This document shows, piece after piece, positions 17,199-26,360 of a DNA stretch of 36,530 nucleotides. The stretch is from Lachnospiraceae bacterium. GTDB taxonomy: Bacteria > Bacillota > Clostridia > Lachnospirales > Lachnospiraceae. The position numbers and the translations under genes are program-made. The stretch spans positions 1-36,530 of the forward strand of contig JAILQX010000054.1 in assembly GCA_024698705.1 (NCBI GenBank). Reading direction: 5' to 3'. The notes under the pieces are model-generated. The model searched no databases and was not told where the DNA came from. It saw nothing but the letters and a program-made list of their open reading frames with translations. The stretch's first letter is position 1. Every line of letters begins with the position of its first letter.

Positions 17199-17510
17199 TT
17201 AGTCAATTACGTCACCGGTGGACTTGGCAATACGAACCTTCTTGCCGTCTTCCACTTTGAAACCAACTCTTGTTGCTTTTCCTTTGTGAACGTACATTAC
17301 ATTTGAAGCATCAATCGGAGCTTCCTTCTCGACGATACCGCCGTTCTGATTTGCAACAGAGGGCTTCTCATGCTTCTTAACCACATTTACGCCTTCAACT
17401 GTTACCTTATTGTTCTTTGAATCTACAGCGATTACCTTGCCTTCTTTGTCCTTGTCCTTGCCGGCGATAACCTTTACTGTATCATTCTTCTTGATCTTTA
17501 ATGTTGCCAC
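17199..17510 (-). CDS. rplX: 50S ribosomal protein L24
   Basis: 103 residues with an N-terminal KOW motif ([20 protein letters not shown]). L24 is an assembly-initiating protein of the 50S subunit near the exit tunnel. It lies 10 bp after rplN, with a GGAGGTGCGC site before the ATG. Confidence 0.97.
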   Translation of the reverse strand: MATLKIKKNDTVKVIAGKDKDKEGKVIAVDSKNNKVTVEGVNVVKKHEKPSVANQNGGIVEKEAPIDASNVMYVHKGKATRVGFKVEDGKKVRIAKSTGDVID

Positions 17511-17520
17511 AGCGCACCTC

Positions 17521-17889
17521 CTATAATACTTCCGGAGCGAGAGATACGATCTTCATGAACTGCTTCTCACGAAGTTCTCTTGCAACGGGTCCAAAAATAC
17601 GTGTTCCTCTCGGAGTCTTATCTTCTTTAATGATAACTGCAGCGTTCTCGTCAAATCTGATGTATGAACCGTCTTTACGGCGAGCGCCCTTAACTGTACG
17701 AACTACAACAGCCTTAACAACATCGCCTTTCTTTACAACGCCGCCCGGTGTTGCATCTTTGACAGTAGCAACGATTATATCACCAATGCTTGCATATCTT
17801 CTTGTAGATCCGCCCATAACTCTGATGCAGAGTAACTCTTTTGCACCTGTGTTATCAGCGCATTTAAGTCTGCTTTCCTGCTGAATCAT
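17521..17889 (-). CDS. rplN: 50S ribosomal protein L14
   Basis: 122 residues. [20 protein letters not shown] at the start and the [14 protein letters not shown] motif identify L14. It forms an intersubunit bridge. It is preceded by an 82-bp gap with two perfect hairpins, unusual among the short gaps around it. Confidence 0.98.
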   Translation of the reverse strand: MIQQESRLKCADNTGAKELLCIRVMGGSTRRYASIGDIIVATVKDATPGGVVKKGDVVKAVVVRTVKGARRKDGSYIRFDENAAVIIKEDKTPRGTRIFGPVARELREKQFMKIVSLAPEVL

Positions 17890-17908
17890 GCTAATTCTCC
17901 TTCCAATC

Positions 17909-17961
17909 TTGATCGTAAAAGATCAATAATTCATGATCACCGAAATGCTTCGCAATGCGAA
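17909..17961. promoter_or_regulatory. Two hairpins between rpsQ and rplN
   Basis: TTGATC-GTAAAA-GATCAA (17909-17926) and TTCGC-AAT-GCGAA (17949-17961) are perfect stems. No U-tract follows them. They may be protein-binding or processing sites in the mRNA; no function can be assigned. Confidence 0.35.
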
Positions 17962-17971
17962 TGCCACGGTA

Positions 17972-18226
17972 TTATTTTGCCTTTTCTATGATTTCGACAA
18001 GTCTCCATCTCTTGTCCTTTGACAAGGGTCTTGTCTCCATAACTTTTACTGTATCACCCATGCCACACTCATTGTTTTCATCATGAGCTTTAAGCTTATA
18101 TGTCTCTTTAACGATCTTTCCGTACAGCGGATGCTTAACATGGTCTTCGATTGCAACGGTAATGGTCTTGTCCATCTTACTGCTGACAACCTTACCGATA
18201 CGTGTTTTTCTTAAATTTCTTTCCAC
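17972..18226 (-). CDS. rpsQ: 30S ribosomal protein S17
   Basis: 84 residues: [20 protein letters not shown] at the start, an OB fold, and [17 protein letters not shown] near the end. It is a primary 16S rRNA binder in the 30S body. It lies 26 bp after rpmC. Confidence 0.97.
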   Translation of the reverse strand: MERNLRKTRIGKVVSSKMDKTITVAIEDHVKHPLYGKIVKETYKLKAHDENNECGMGDTVKVMETRPLSKDKRWRLVEIIEKAK

Positions 18227-18252
18227 AGTTGATCTCCTTTCAAATCAATCAA

Positions 18253-18459
18253 TTAAGCTTCGTTAGCTTTCTTGGTCATTACTGTCTGAATTCTTGCGAT
18301 GTTCTTGCGAACCTCTTTAATTCTTGCTGTGTTGTCCAATTGATTGGTTGCATTCTGGAATCTCAAATTGAAAAGTTCTTTCTTTGCTTCTACCAATTCG
18401 CCAGCTAATTCTGCAGCTGATTTTGTATTTAAATCTTCTACATACTTATTAGTTTTCAT
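18253..18459 (-). CDS. rpmC: 50S ribosomal protein L29
   Basis: 68 residues from [14 protein letters not shown]. The [20 protein letters not shown] helix is the L29 signature. L29 lies at the tunnel exit, where trigger factor and SRP dock. The frame continues to a GTG three codons upstream; the ATG, behind GGAAGGCGG, is preferred. It overlaps the end of rplP by 11 bases. Confidence 0.95.
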   Translation of the reverse strand: MKTNKYVEDLNTKSAAELAGELVEAKKELFNLRFQNATNQLDNTARIKEVRKNIARIQTVMTKKANEA

Positions 18460-18886
18460 CTGACACACCGCCTTCCAAGTCTGCCTTAGCGACTATTTTG
18501 CATTTACATGGGAGCTTGTGCATTGCAAGACGCAGAGCCTCTCTGGCTACATCTTCCTGTATACCGCCGATCTCGAACATTACTCTTCCCGGCTTAACTA
18601 CTGCAACCCAATATTCTACGGTTCCTTTTCCGGAACCCATACGTGTTTCAGCAGGTTTTGCTGTTACCGGCTTATCCGGGAATATCTTTATCCAAACCTT
18701 ACCACCACGCTTTGTGTAACGTGTCATAGCAATACGTGCTGCTTCAATCTGATTTGACTTGATCCAGCAGGGTTCTGTTGCCACCAGACCAAATTCACCG
18801 TTTGTTATTTCATTTCCACGAAGCGCCTTGCCTGCCATGCTGCCACGGAACTGTTTACGACGCTTCACTCTCTTAGGCATTAACAT
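18449..18886 (-). CDS. rplP: 50S ribosomal protein L16
   Basis: 145 residues. [19 protein letters not shown] near the start and the central [20 protein letters not shown] motif identify L16, which shapes the A-site tRNA corridor of the 50S subunit. The start overlaps the rpsC stop (TAATG). A second ATG two codons in is also possible. GGGAG lies nine bases before the first. Confidence 0.97.
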   Translation of the reverse strand: MLMPKRVKRRKQFRGSMAGKALRGNEITNGEFGLVATEPCWIKSNQIEAARIAMTRYTKRGGKVWIKIFPDKPVTAKPAETRMGSGKGTVEYWVAVVKPGRVMFEIGGIQEDVAREALRLAMHKLPCKCKIVAKADLEGGVSDEN

Positions 18887-19560
18887 TATTTGTCACTCCC
18901 TTCCTGCGAAACCACTTCTTCGTTGTTCTTTGTAGGAAGTATTTCACCCTTGTAGATCCATACCTTGACACCTACTTTACCGTATGTGGTATCTGCTTCC
19001 GCAAAACCGTAATCAATGTCTGCACGAAGAGTCTGAAGAGGAATCGTTCCCTCGCTGTAGAACTCTGTACGAGCCATATCCGCACCACCGAGACGTCCTG
19101 AAACGCTTGTCTTGATACCAAGTGCTCCTGCCTTCATGGTCCTGCCCATACAAGACTTCATTGCTCTTCTGAAGGATACACGGTTCTCAAGCTGACCTGC
19201 GATGTTCTCTGCAACGAGCTGTGCATCTCTGTCGGGTCTCTTGATCTCCTTTATGTCTACAGATACTTTCTTATCTGTGAGCTTTGCAAGTTCCTTCTTT
19301 GTAACTTCGATCTCATTACCGCCCTTACCGATAACAACACCCGGCTTAGCAGTGTATATGATAACCTTAACTCTGTCAGATGCTCTCTCTATCTCAATCT
19401 TTGAAACACCTGCAGCGAAAAGCTTCTTCTTGAGAAACTTTCTGATATTGTAATCTTCAACTAAGTAATCTGCGAAATCTGCGCCATCTGCATACCATTT
19501 AGAATCCCAATCCTTGATAACGCCAACTCTCAGACCATGAGGATTAACTTTCTGTCCCAT
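18886..19560 (-). CDS. rpsC: 30S ribosomal protein S3
   Basis: 224 residues. [20 protein letters not shown] begins the protein. The KH domain has the GKGG loop in [14 protein letters not shown]3 lines the mRNA entry channel and has helicase activity with S4 and S5. It lies 13 bp after rplV. Confidence 0.98.
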   Translation of the reverse strand: MGQKVNPHGLRVGVIKDWDSKWYADGADFADYLVEDYNIRKFLKKKLFAAGVSKIEIERASDRVKVIIYTAKPGVVIGKGGNEIEVTKKELAKLTDKKVSVDIKEIKRPDRDAQLVAENIAGQLENRVSFRRAMKSCMGRTMKAGALGIKTSVSGRLGGADMARTEFYSEGTIPLQTLRADIDYGFAEADTTYGKVGVKVWIYKGEILPTKNNEEVVSQEGSDK

Positions 19561-19573
19561 TTTGATCTCCTTC

Positions 19574-19960
19574 CTATCTCTCGTCCAAAACTACAGTGAT
19601 ATTGCTCATTCTCTTTTCGATCCTGTAAGCTCTTCCCTGTGCTCTGGGTCTGATCCTCTTCATTGTAGGGCCCTTATCTGCATAGCACTCTGCAACGAAC
19701 AGGTTATCACGATTCATACCATTATTATTTTCAGCGTTAGCGATTGCTGATTCCAAAAGCTTTTTGATGATGCTTGATGCATACCTGGGATTGTATGTGA
19801 GAACAGCAAGTGCTGTATTGACATCTTTACCTCTGATAGCATCCAACACGAAACATGCCTTCTGTACCGAAACTCTAGCGTAAGATAATTTAGCTGACGG
19901 TCTGGTATCTTTGTTGGCATTTCTTTCTCTCTTTATCTGGGATCTATGTCCTTTTGCCAT
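19574..19960 (-). CDS. rplV: 50S ribosomal protein L22
   Basis: 128 residues. A basic N-terminus is followed by [19 protein letters not shown]. The tunnel-lining hairpin region is near [18 protein letters not shown]. That hairpin is where some macrolide-resistance changes map. Its sequence shows no insertion or deletion that I can recognise. Confidence 0.98.
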   Translation of the reverse strand: MAKGHRSQIKRERNANKDTRPSAKLSYARVSVQKACFVLDAIRGKDVNTALAVLTYNPRYASSIIKKLLESAIANAENNNGMNRDNLFVAECYADKGPTMKRIRPRAQGRAYRIEKRMSNITVVLDER

Positions 19961-19979
19961 CTTTTTGGTCCTCCTTTAA

Positions 19980-20261
19980 TTATCTTACCTTAGACTTCTT
20001 CTCGTCCTTGCCATGTCCTCTGTATGTACGGGTCGCAACGAACTCACCAAGCTTGTGTCCGACCATATCTTCCGTAACGTATACCGGTACATGCTTTCTT
20101 CCATCGTGAACAGCGATCGTGTGTCCTACGAATGAAGGAAAGATTGTTGAACGACGTGACCAAGTCTTAATAACCGATTTATCACCTGCAGCGTTCATAG
20201 CATCTACTTTCTTAAGCAGGCTTTCATCTGCGAAAGGTCCTTTTTTAAGTGATCTAGCCAT
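19980..20261 (-). CDS. rpsS: 30S ribosomal protein S19
   Basis: 93 residues. [40 protein letters not shown] and the C-terminal [12 protein letters not shown] are diagnostic. S19 forms part of the 30S head near S13. It lies 23 bp after rplB, with a GGAGGAAATAAA site. Confidence 0.98.
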   Translation of the reverse strand: MARSLKKGPFADESLLKKVDAMNAAGDKSVIKTWSRRSTIFPSFVGHTIAVHDGRKHVPVYVTEDMVGHKLGEFVATRTYRGHGKDEKKSKVR

Positions 20262-20284
20262 TTTATTTCCTCCTACCTGATTGA

Positions 20285-21130
20285 CTATTTAATAGCTCTT
20301 CCGTCTCTTCTTCTTACGATTAACTTATTAGAAGCTTTCTTCTTCTTACGTGTCTTAAGTCCAAGAGCAGGCTTGCCCCAAGGTGTACACGGACCGGGAC
20401 GACCGATCGGTGCCCTACCTTCACCACCGCCGTGCGGATGGTCGTTGGGGTTCATTACAGAACCGCGGACTGTAGGTCTGATACCCATGTGACGCTTACG
20501 TCCTGCCTTACCGATGTTGATCAGGTTGTGCTCACCGTTGCCTACAACACCGATAGTTGCGCGGCAGATGATGGGAACCATTCTCATTTCGCCTGAAGGA
20601 AGACGAAGTGTTGCATATTTTCCTTCCTTAGCCATGAGCTGTGCTGCATTTCCTGCTGAACGAACAAGCTGTCCGCCTTTGCCGGGATAAAGTTCAACGT
20701 TGTGAACCTGTGCACCTACAGGAATCTCTGAAAGAGGTAAGCAGTTGCCTACTCTTACTTCTGCCTGAGGGCCGTTCATTATCTTCTGACCTACCGTAAG
20801 TCCTTCGGGAGCGAGGATGTATGCCTTCTCTCCGTCTGCATAACAGATAAGTGCGATATTGGCTGTTCTGTTGGGATCATATTCAACGCTCTTTACTACA
20901 GCAGGAATACCATCTTTGCTGTTTCTCTTGAAATCGATGATCCTGTACTTTCTTCTGTTGCCACCACCCTGGTGTCTAACAGTTATCTTACCCTGGTTAT
21001 TACGTCCGGCGTTCTTCTTCAGTGATGTGCAAAGGCTCTTTTCAGGAGCTGTTGCCGTGATCTCTGAGAAATCAGAACCTGTCATGTTTCTTCTGGACGG
21101 TGTGTATGGGTTGTATGTCTTTATTCCCAT
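20285..21130 (-). CDS. rplB: 50S ribosomal protein L2
   Basis: 281 residues. [20 protein letters not shown] begins the protein. The C-terminal signature [19 protein letters not shown] and the histidine-containing [18 protein letters not shown] loop lie near the peptidyl-transferase centre. L2 is needed for subunit joining. It follows rplW by 62 bp. Confidence 0.98.
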   Translation of the reverse strand: MGIKTYNPYTPSRRNMTGSDFSEITATAPEKSLCTSLKKNAGRNNQGKITVRHQGGGNRRKYRIIDFKRNSKDGIPAVVKSVEYDPNRTANIALICYADGEKAYILAPEGLTVGQKIMNGPQAEVRVGNCLPLSEIPVGAQVHNVELYPGKGGQLVRSAGNAAQLMAKEGKYATLRLPSGEMRMVPIICRATIGVVGNGEHNLINIGKAGRKRHMGIRPTVRGSVMNPNDHPHGGGEGRAPIGRPGPCTPWGKPALGLKTRKKKKASNKLIVRRRDGRAIK

Positions 21131-21192
21131 GATAATTTCTCCTTTTTTCTAATGTTTCTTATCGTGCTCATCATGCACATAATCTGTCTGTT

Positions 21193-21492
21193 TTATAAAC
21201 CTGAGAAGATCTCGATATCCTTGCTGTCATCTGTAAGCTTAACGATCGCTTTCTTACTCTTTGCTGTCTTGCCGACTGTCATTCCACGTCTCTTGTTCTT
21301 TCCTTCGCAGTTCATTGTGTTGACGCTGGCTACCTTTGTTCCTTCGAACATTTTCTCAACAGCTTCCTTGATCATAGACTTGTTTGCTTCCGGATGAACA
21401 AGGAATGTGTACTTCTTCTCGCCCATAGCGTTCATACTCTTCTCTGTAACAACCGGCTTGAGGATTACGTCATAGTATTTAATATCTGCCAT
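21193..21492 (-). CDS. rplW: 50S ribosomal protein L23
   Basis: 99 residues. [20 protein letters not shown] at the start and [17 protein letters not shown] toward the end are characteristic. L23 is the main docking site for trigger factor and SRP at the tunnel exit. Its start overlaps the rplD stop by one base (TAATG). Confidence 0.98.
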   Translation of the reverse strand: MADIKYYDVILKPVVTEKSMNAMGEKKYTFLVHPEANKSMIKEAVEKMFEGTKVASVNTMNCEGKNKRRGMTVGKTAKSKKAIVKLTDDSKDIEIFSGL

Positions 21493-22115
21493 TATGCATA
21501 TACCTCCTCGATAGTCTTTATAGCATCCTGTGTGATAACAAGCTTGTTGGCATTCAGGATGTCATATACGTTGATAGTGTTTGTAAGAGTTGTCTTAACC
21601 GTAGGAACGTTCTTTGCGCTCATCACAACGTTCTTGTCGTTGTCGTTGATAACAACAAGAGCTTTTGTATCAACTTTGAGGTTGTTCATAACGGTTACGA
21701 AATTCTTTGTCTTGATCTCATCAAAGGCAAGCTTGTCTACAACTACGAGGTTGTTGTTTGCTACCTTATCTGTGAGTGCGCTCTTAAGAGCTGCTCTCTT
21801 CTCTTTCTTGTTCATCTTGAAAGAGTAATCTCTCGGAACCGGCGCGAATACTACACCGCCGCCTGTCCACTGAGGAGATCTTGTGGAACCCTGACGTGCA
21901 TGTCCTGTTCCCTTCTGTCTCCAGGGTTTTCTTCCGCCGCCGGATACTTCAGAACGTGTCTTTGCTTTCTGTGTACCCTGACGATTATTAGCAAGTTGCT
22001 GAACAACAGCCATGTGAACGAGGTGTTCGTTGATCTCTACACCAAAGATCGCATCGGAAATTTCCATTGTTCCAACTTCTTTTCCTTCCATATTATATAC
22101 AGATATGTTTGCCAT
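21492..22115 (-). CDS. rplD: 50S ribosomal protein L4
   Basis: 207 residues from [19 protein letters not shown]. The long loop ([20 protein letters not shown]) reaches the exit-tunnel constriction. L4 also represses the S10 operon in E. coli by binding its leader, which is relevant to the leader described upstream of rpsJ. The frame runs eight codons further upstream, but AAAGGAGGACC supports the chosen ATG. Confidence 0.97.
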   Translation of the reverse strand: MANISVYNMEGKEVGTMEISDAIFGVEINEHLVHMAVVQQLANNRQGTQKAKTRSEVSGGGRKPWRQKGTGHARQGSTRSPQWTGGGVVFAPVPRDYSFKMNKKEKRAALKSALTDKVANNNLVVVDKLAFDEIKTKNFVTVMNNLKVDTKALVVINDNDKNVVMSAKNVPTVKTTLTNTINVYDILNANKLVITQDAIKTIEEVYA

Positions 22116-22155
22116 CGTGGATGGTCCTCCTTTCATCATGCCTAAGCACTGTCAC

Positions 22156-22839
22156 TTAAGCCTGAGTCCTTGTTGTTTCCTTGATTGTAACTAATGCCTT
22201 CTTGGGTCCCGGTACTGCACCCTTTACCAAGAGGAGATTCTTTTCAGCATCAACTCTTACTACTTCGAGGTTCTGGACCGTTACCTTTACATGTCCCATA
22301 TGACCGGGCATTCCCTTGCCTTTGAATACACGGCTGGGAGAAGAACATGCACCGTTTGAACCCTGATGACGATGGAACTTTGAACCGTGCTTCATGGGTC
22401 CTCTGTGCTGACCAAGTCTCTTGATCGCACCCTGGAAACCTTTACCCTTTGAGATAGCTGTTGCATCAACCTTGTCGCCTACCGCAAAGATGTCTGCTTT
22501 GATCTCCTGTGCAAGTGAGTACTCATCAGCGTTCTCAAACTTGAACTCTCTTAAGTATCTCTTAGGACCAACCCCTGCTTTGTCGAGATGTCCCTTAACA
22601 GCCTTGTTAACGCCATGTCTGTGAGCGATCTCTTTCTTGCCTGACTTATCCTTATTTACTACCTTCTCAGCCTTGTCTGCAAATCCTACCTGAACTGCAG
22701 AGTAGCCATCGTTCTCAACTGTCTTGATCTGTGTTACGACACAGGGTCCTGCAGTAAGAACCGTAACGGGTATGAGCGAACCGTCTTCATTGAAGATCTG
22801 TGTCATACCGACTTTTGTTGCTAAAATAGCTTTCTTCAT
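22156..22839 (-). CDS. rplC: 50S ribosomal protein L3
   Basis: 227 residues. [20 protein letters not shown] starts the protein. The central loop ([20 protein letters not shown]) reaches toward the peptidyl-transferase centre, and [20 protein letters not shown] follows it. It is 60 bp after rpsJ. Nothing is unusual. Confidence 0.98.
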   Translation of the reverse strand: MKKAILATKVGMTQIFNEDGSLIPVTVLTAGPCVVTQIKTVENDGYSAVQVGFADKAEKVVNKDKSGKKEIAHRHGVNKAVKGHLDKAGVGPKRYLREFKFENADEYSLAQEIKADIFAVGDKVDATAISKGKGFQGAIKRLGQHRGPMKHGSKFHRHQGSNGACSSPSRVFKGKGMPGHMGHVKVTVQNLEVVRVDAEKNLLLVKGAVPGPKKALVTIKETTRTQA

Positions 22840-22899
22840 TAATTTTTCCTCCTATGTGACCTACAGCGGGGCGCATATGCGTCCATACTAGAAGAAGGT

Positions 22900-23217
22900 C
22901 TATTTGTTTTTCATTTTGATGTCAATGTAAACGCCTGCAGGCATCTCTAATCTCTGGAGAGCATCAACCGTCTTGGGTGTAGGTGTGATGATATCGATGA
23001 GTCTCTTGTGTGTTCTCTGCTCGAACTGCTCTCTCGAATCCTTGTACTTATGTACGGCACGGATGATCGTAACAACTTCCTTTTTAGTAGGAAGAGGAAC
23101 CGGTCCGCTTACCTGAGATCCGTTTTTCTTGACTGTTTCGATGATTTTTTTGGCAGATGCATCAACTAACTGATGATCATAAGCTTTCAGAGTGATTCTC
23201 ATTACCTGATTTGCCAT
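22900..23217 (-). CDS. rpsJ: 30S ribosomal protein S10
   Basis: 105 residues. [19 protein letters not shown] and the [16 protein letters not shown] loop identify S10, which also acts as NusE in antitermination complexes. It is the first gene of the superoperon. AAAAGGAGGCGAC precedes the ATG by an A/T-rich spacer. The genes that often lie upstream (rpsL, rpsG, fusA, tuf) are not here. Confidence 0.98.
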   Translation of the reverse strand: MANQVMRITLKAYDHQLVDASAKKIIETVKKNGSQVSGPVPLPTKKEVVTIIRAVHKYKDSREQFEQRTHKRLIDIITPTPKTVDALQRLEMPAGVYIDIKMKNK

Positions 23218-23479
23218 AAAAAAAGTCGCCTCCTTTTCGCACTTTTAATTGATAAGTACGACAAGCGGTGACTGTACACTCTTCCGTGTGTGTCCTGTTT
23301 TTTTATTTGATCAAGCTTTCGCTTGATCCATGTACATCACACGTTGTTTCTAATTACCATTAGACATTACTTGTACAGTGACTTGTCGTCAGTTTCCTAA
23401 CTTGACATTCGCTCCACGGAAAACCTGCCACGAAGGCAGCAACCTCACGCTTCATAGCTATCATGCCACAGCAAAAGTT
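23218..23479 (-). promoter_or_regulatory. Structured 5' leader of the S10 operon
   Basis: About 255 untranslated bases precede rpsJ. In transcript order: a CTGCC-TTCGT-GGCAG hairpin (about 23436 to 23422), then a long-range helix joining 23372-23389 to 23258-23278 (two blocks of 8 perfect pairs with a 2x5 internal loop). Enclosed by it are CTAAT-GGTA-ATTAG (23363 to 23350), CGTGTG/CACACG (23343-23338 with 23290-23285) and the 8-bp GATCAAGC-GAAA-GCTTGATC hairpin (23328 to 23309). The layout is a multibranch RNA with a GNRA-capped arm. L4-binding S10 leaders exist in E. coli; whether L4 binds here is unknown. Together with the promoter and the putP terminator this fills the 385-bp gene-free stretch. 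Confidence 0.6.
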
Positions 23480-23508
23480 AATATACACTTAATCCGGGTA
23501 ATTTGCAA
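23480..23508 (-). promoter_or_regulatory. Promoter of the S10-spc-alpha superoperon
   Basis: TTGCAA (23503-23508) and TATATT (23480-23485) on the minus strand, 17 bases apart. It lies about 260 bases before rpsJ and just past the putP terminator. Confidence 0.75.
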
Positions 23509-23528
23509 GTACTTTTTTATATTTTTTT

Positions 23529-23588
23529 CAAAAAAACATATCCCCCGCGCATTTTCAGACCAAAAAACGGTCATTTTGCCGCGGGGGA
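23529..23588 (-). terminator. Terminator after the putP-like gene
   Basis: On the minus strand TCCCCCGCG (23588-23580) pairs with CGCGGGGGA (23549-23541). An inner GACC/GGTC stem is also present, and a T-rich tract (ATGTTTTTTTG) follows. It separates the symporter gene from the ribosomal promoter. Confidence 0.85.
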
Positions 23589-23602
23589 CACTGTATTTTG
23601 TA

Positions 23603-25147
23603 TTATTCGGATGCCTTCATGCTGATATCAACAGACTCAAATTCATCTGTTATCTCCTGTGAAGGTGCCTTGGTAAGAAGGCTGACGATCACGATACATA
23701 TGATACTTACAGGGAAGCCTATGGCCAATGAATACAGACCTGTTACGCTTCCGATCGTAGCTCCCGAAATCATTGGAATGTAATCCCAGATGATAACGGT
23801 TACGGCTCCCGAGATCAGACCGGCTACCGCACCGGGAAGATTTGTCCTCTTCCAGAACAGCGACATGATCACAAGCGGACCGAAAGCTGCTCCAAGCCCT
23901 GCCCATGCATCCGATACAAGACCCATAACGGATGAATTGGGATTCCATGCGATCAGGAATGCTATAAATGCAACAGTCACTATGGTCGCTCTGCTGAATC
24001 TCATGATGAACTTATCATCAGCATCCTTTTTGAAATAACCCTTAACTATATCTTCGGCTATGGCAGATGCGCTGACAAGAAGCTGTGAATCCGCTGTTGA
24101 CATGATCGCCGCAAGGATACCGCAAAGGAAGATACCCGCTATAAACGGTGCCCTCATCTCCTGCGTAAATATCTTCTTTATCATCTCGATGAATATCTTC
24201 TCTGTACCTACCGCATTCATCTCATCAAAATCCATGTATGCTCTTCCGAGTACACCTATGACCGCTGCCGCCACAAGCGATAACGTTACCCATGAAATAG
24301 CAACCACCTTGGATTTCTTCATCTCTTTCTCATTCTTTACAGCCATGAAACGTACAAGGATGTGAGGCATTCCGAAGTATCCGAGTCCCCATGCGAGTCC
24401 GCTTACTACGCCCGATGCCGTTACTCCTTTGAACATATTGATGAAACCGGGGTTCTCTGCAAGTGCAGGCTCAAGTGCGGCTGAAACGGATATGCCGTCT
24501 TTTCCCATGAGGCATACCGCAAAGATCGGTACGATCATGAGTGCTATCAGCATAAGGGTTCCCTGTACAAAGTCGGTTGTACACACAGCCATAAAACCGC
24601 CGAGCAGTGTATATATAAGTATTACCGCTGCACCGATCGCAAGCGCGGTGTGGTAGTCAACTCCGAATATCGATTCAAAAAGCTTGCCGCCCGCTGCAAG
24701 AGCAGATGCACAGTATACCGTGAAGAACAATACTACTATAATGGAAGAAACCAGCAAAAGGATCTTCTTCTCGTCTCTGTATCTGTTCTCGAAAAATCTC
24801 GGCAATGTTACCGAATTGTTAGCCTTTATCGTATACTTTCTCAGTCTTGATGCCACAAGCATCCAGTTAAGTATCGTGCCTATCAGAAGGCCGAGTGCGC
24901 ACCAGCCGTCTCCCGAATTCATACCTGTCAGGAAAATAGCTCCCGGCAGACCCATCAGCAGCCATCCGCTCATATCGGATGCCTGTGCCGAAAGAGCCGC
25001 GATAAATCCGTTCAGCTTTCTTCCTCCCAGGAAATAATCCTCGGTATTTGCACTTTTCTTTGAATACACGGCACCTATCACTATCATCATGATGATATAA
25101 ACAGCAAATGCCACAAGTATCCATACGGTTGTAGAACTAACGCTCAT
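23603..25147 (-). CDS. putP: Sodium/proline symporter (PutP-like, SSS family)
   Basis: 514 residues with about 13 hydrophobic helices. The N-terminal EDYFLGGRKLNGFIAALSAQ and ASDMSGWLLMGLPG stretches hold the sodium-site and proline-site residues of PutP. ALAENPGF and the GYFGMPHILVRFMA region also match the proline subgroup. It would import proline with Na+ across the inner membrane. A GGGAGGGTATTACAA site precedes the ATG. It may be co-transcribed with the upstream gene (57 bp away). A 7-bp hairpin between them (25189-25207) has no U-tract. Confidence 0.9.
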   Translation of the reverse strand: MSVSSTTVWILVAFAVYIIMMIVIGAVYSKKSANTEDYFLGGRKLNGFIAALSAQASDMSGWLLMGLPGAIFLTGMNSGDGWCALGLLIGTILNWMLVASRLRKYTIKANNSVTLPRFFENRYRDEKKILLLVSSIIVVLFFTVYCASALAAGGKLFESIFGVDYHTALAIGAAVILIYTLLGGFMAVCTTDFVQGTLMLIALMIVPIFAVCLMGKDGISVSAALEPALAENPGFINMFKGVTASGVVSGLAWGLGYFGMPHILVRFMAVKNEKEMKKSKVVAISWVTLSLVAAAVIGVLGRAYMDFDEMNAVGTEKIFIEMIKKIFTQEMRAPFIAGIFLCGILAAIMSTADSQLLVSASAIAEDIVKGYFKKDADDKFIMRFSRATIVTVAFIAFLIAWNPNSSVMGLVSDAWAGLGAAFGPLVIMSLFWKRTNLPGAVAGLISGAVTVIIWDYIPMISGATIGSVTGLYSLAIGFPVSIICIVIVSLLTKAPSQEITDEFESVDISMKASE

Positions 25148-25205
25148 TTGTAATACCCTCCCATATCTTTCTCATTTTATCTATACTTAAAGGATCCTGT
25201 ATCCT

Positions 25206-26321
25206 TTACATCCTTACCGCTTCGTAATCGTCATCTATCTTGTTCTGAACGATCGCTTTTATGTGTGAATCTCTTCTGTCTGCCGAAATGATCTCACCGC
25301 TGTCAAGATTCAGTTCAACACTTCCGTCAGCCTTGAGGACAATGTCCGTAAACCTTACGACGACCTCAGCATTGCAGGCAACTCCGTTCGCCTGGCTTAT
25401 CACCGATTCATAACAAAGCTTGATATCATTGACATGTGTCCCGCTCTTGCCGTAGTTTTCCTCCTTCAATACGTTAAGATAAGAGGAAATATGAGTAGGA
25501 TCGTTCCATACGAATGTGGTCTTTTTATTGACATAGACAGGCATCAGTCCCGCATCACAGAATATCCTCATGCCGTACTCATTGGCATCCGAGAACAAAC
25601 TTAAGGCTTCCTTGTTCAAGGAAGCCATCATCTCATCGGTAATATCATCAACATTCGTGATGTATCTGTCTACATCTTCCACTGTAAAATCTTTTATACA
25701 CAGATCAGAGCCCGTCTGCGCCAAATAATTACGTTCCTGCATATCTTCGTCCGAATAGACGGCCCTGACTTTGACCGTATCTCCGATATCATAGTAATCC
25801 TTTGGATCGACGATCTCATATGTTACAAAATCACTGTAATCATTGTCCGACCTGACGGTTGCGGTCACAAGCGGTGCGATCCCTTCAAATGCGACCTCAA
25901 CACCGTTGAACAGTTCATCCGGTCCGAGCGAAACAGGATCTATGAGTCCTTTTACAACAAAACGCTGCTCGCTCGCCTTTATGCGAAGGTTGTAGGTCTT
26001 TGCGACGTTCTTGTCATAAGAATAGGTGATCGTAACCTCATCTCCGTTGCTGAGTCCCGTCTTTTTGCTGAACTCCACATTCACTGTCGAGAAAAAGGCC
26101 TCATAATTCTCCATTACATCAACACTTGCACTGAGCTCGCCTTCTCCGTTGAAGCCGGTCATTGTGATATGTACATACTCATTGAGGTCGACTTCCTTCT
26201 TACCGCTTCTGTCGAGTGCGATATAAAGAGCTATAAACACTCCCAGCAACAGAACAAAAAGAATCCCGCACCTTATATATATCTGTCTGGTTCTTTCTCT
26301 TTTGGTCATTCTTCTAGCCAA
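25206..26321 (-). CDS. Membrane-anchored protein of unknown function with duplicated domain
   Basis: 371 residues. A basic N-terminus (RRMTKRERTRQIYIR) and one hydrophobic helix at about 14-36 predict a protein with its bulk outside the membrane. Residues about 46-125 and 135-215 look like two copies of one beta-rich domain. Each has a V-x-(M/F)-x-G start, a G(D/N)xVxVxxxY centre and a hydrophobic xVK/IK end. The rest is acidic. The start codon appears to be TTG with GGAGGGATTACT before it; an ATG four codons later is the alternative. I do not recognise the family. It lies between lysR (39 bp) and putP. Confidence 0.75.
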   Translation of the reverse strand: MARRMTKRERTRQIYIRCGILFVLLLGVFIALYIALDRSGKKEVDLNEYVHITMTGFNGEGELSASVDVMENYEAFFSTVNVEFSKKTGLSNGDEVTITYSYDKNVAKTYNLRIKASEQRFVVKGLIDPVSLGPDELFNGVEVAFEGIAPLVTATVRSDNDYSDFVTYEIVDPKDYYDIGDTVKVRAVYSDEDMQERNYLAQTGSDLCIKDFTVEDVDRYITNVDDITDEMMASLNKEALSLFSDANEYGMRIFCDAGLMPVYVNKKTTFVWNDPTHISSYLNVLKEENYGKSGTHVNDIKLCYESVISQANGVACNAEVVVRFTDIVLKADGSVELNLDSGEIISADRRDSHIKAIVQNKIDDDYEAVRM

Positions 26322-26360
26322 AGTAATCCCTCCGTCATTGCAGAAATCTTTTTCATCTTA

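Noticed and set aside
23309-23328. 8-bp GATCAAGC/GCTTGATC stem read as a terminator before rpsJ
   Set aside because: On the transcribed strand it is followed by A residues rather than U, so it is treated as part of the leader fold.
25189-25207. AAAGGAT/ATCCTTT stem as a terminator between the 371-aa gene and putP
   Set aside because: No U-tract follows on the minus strand, so readthrough is expected.
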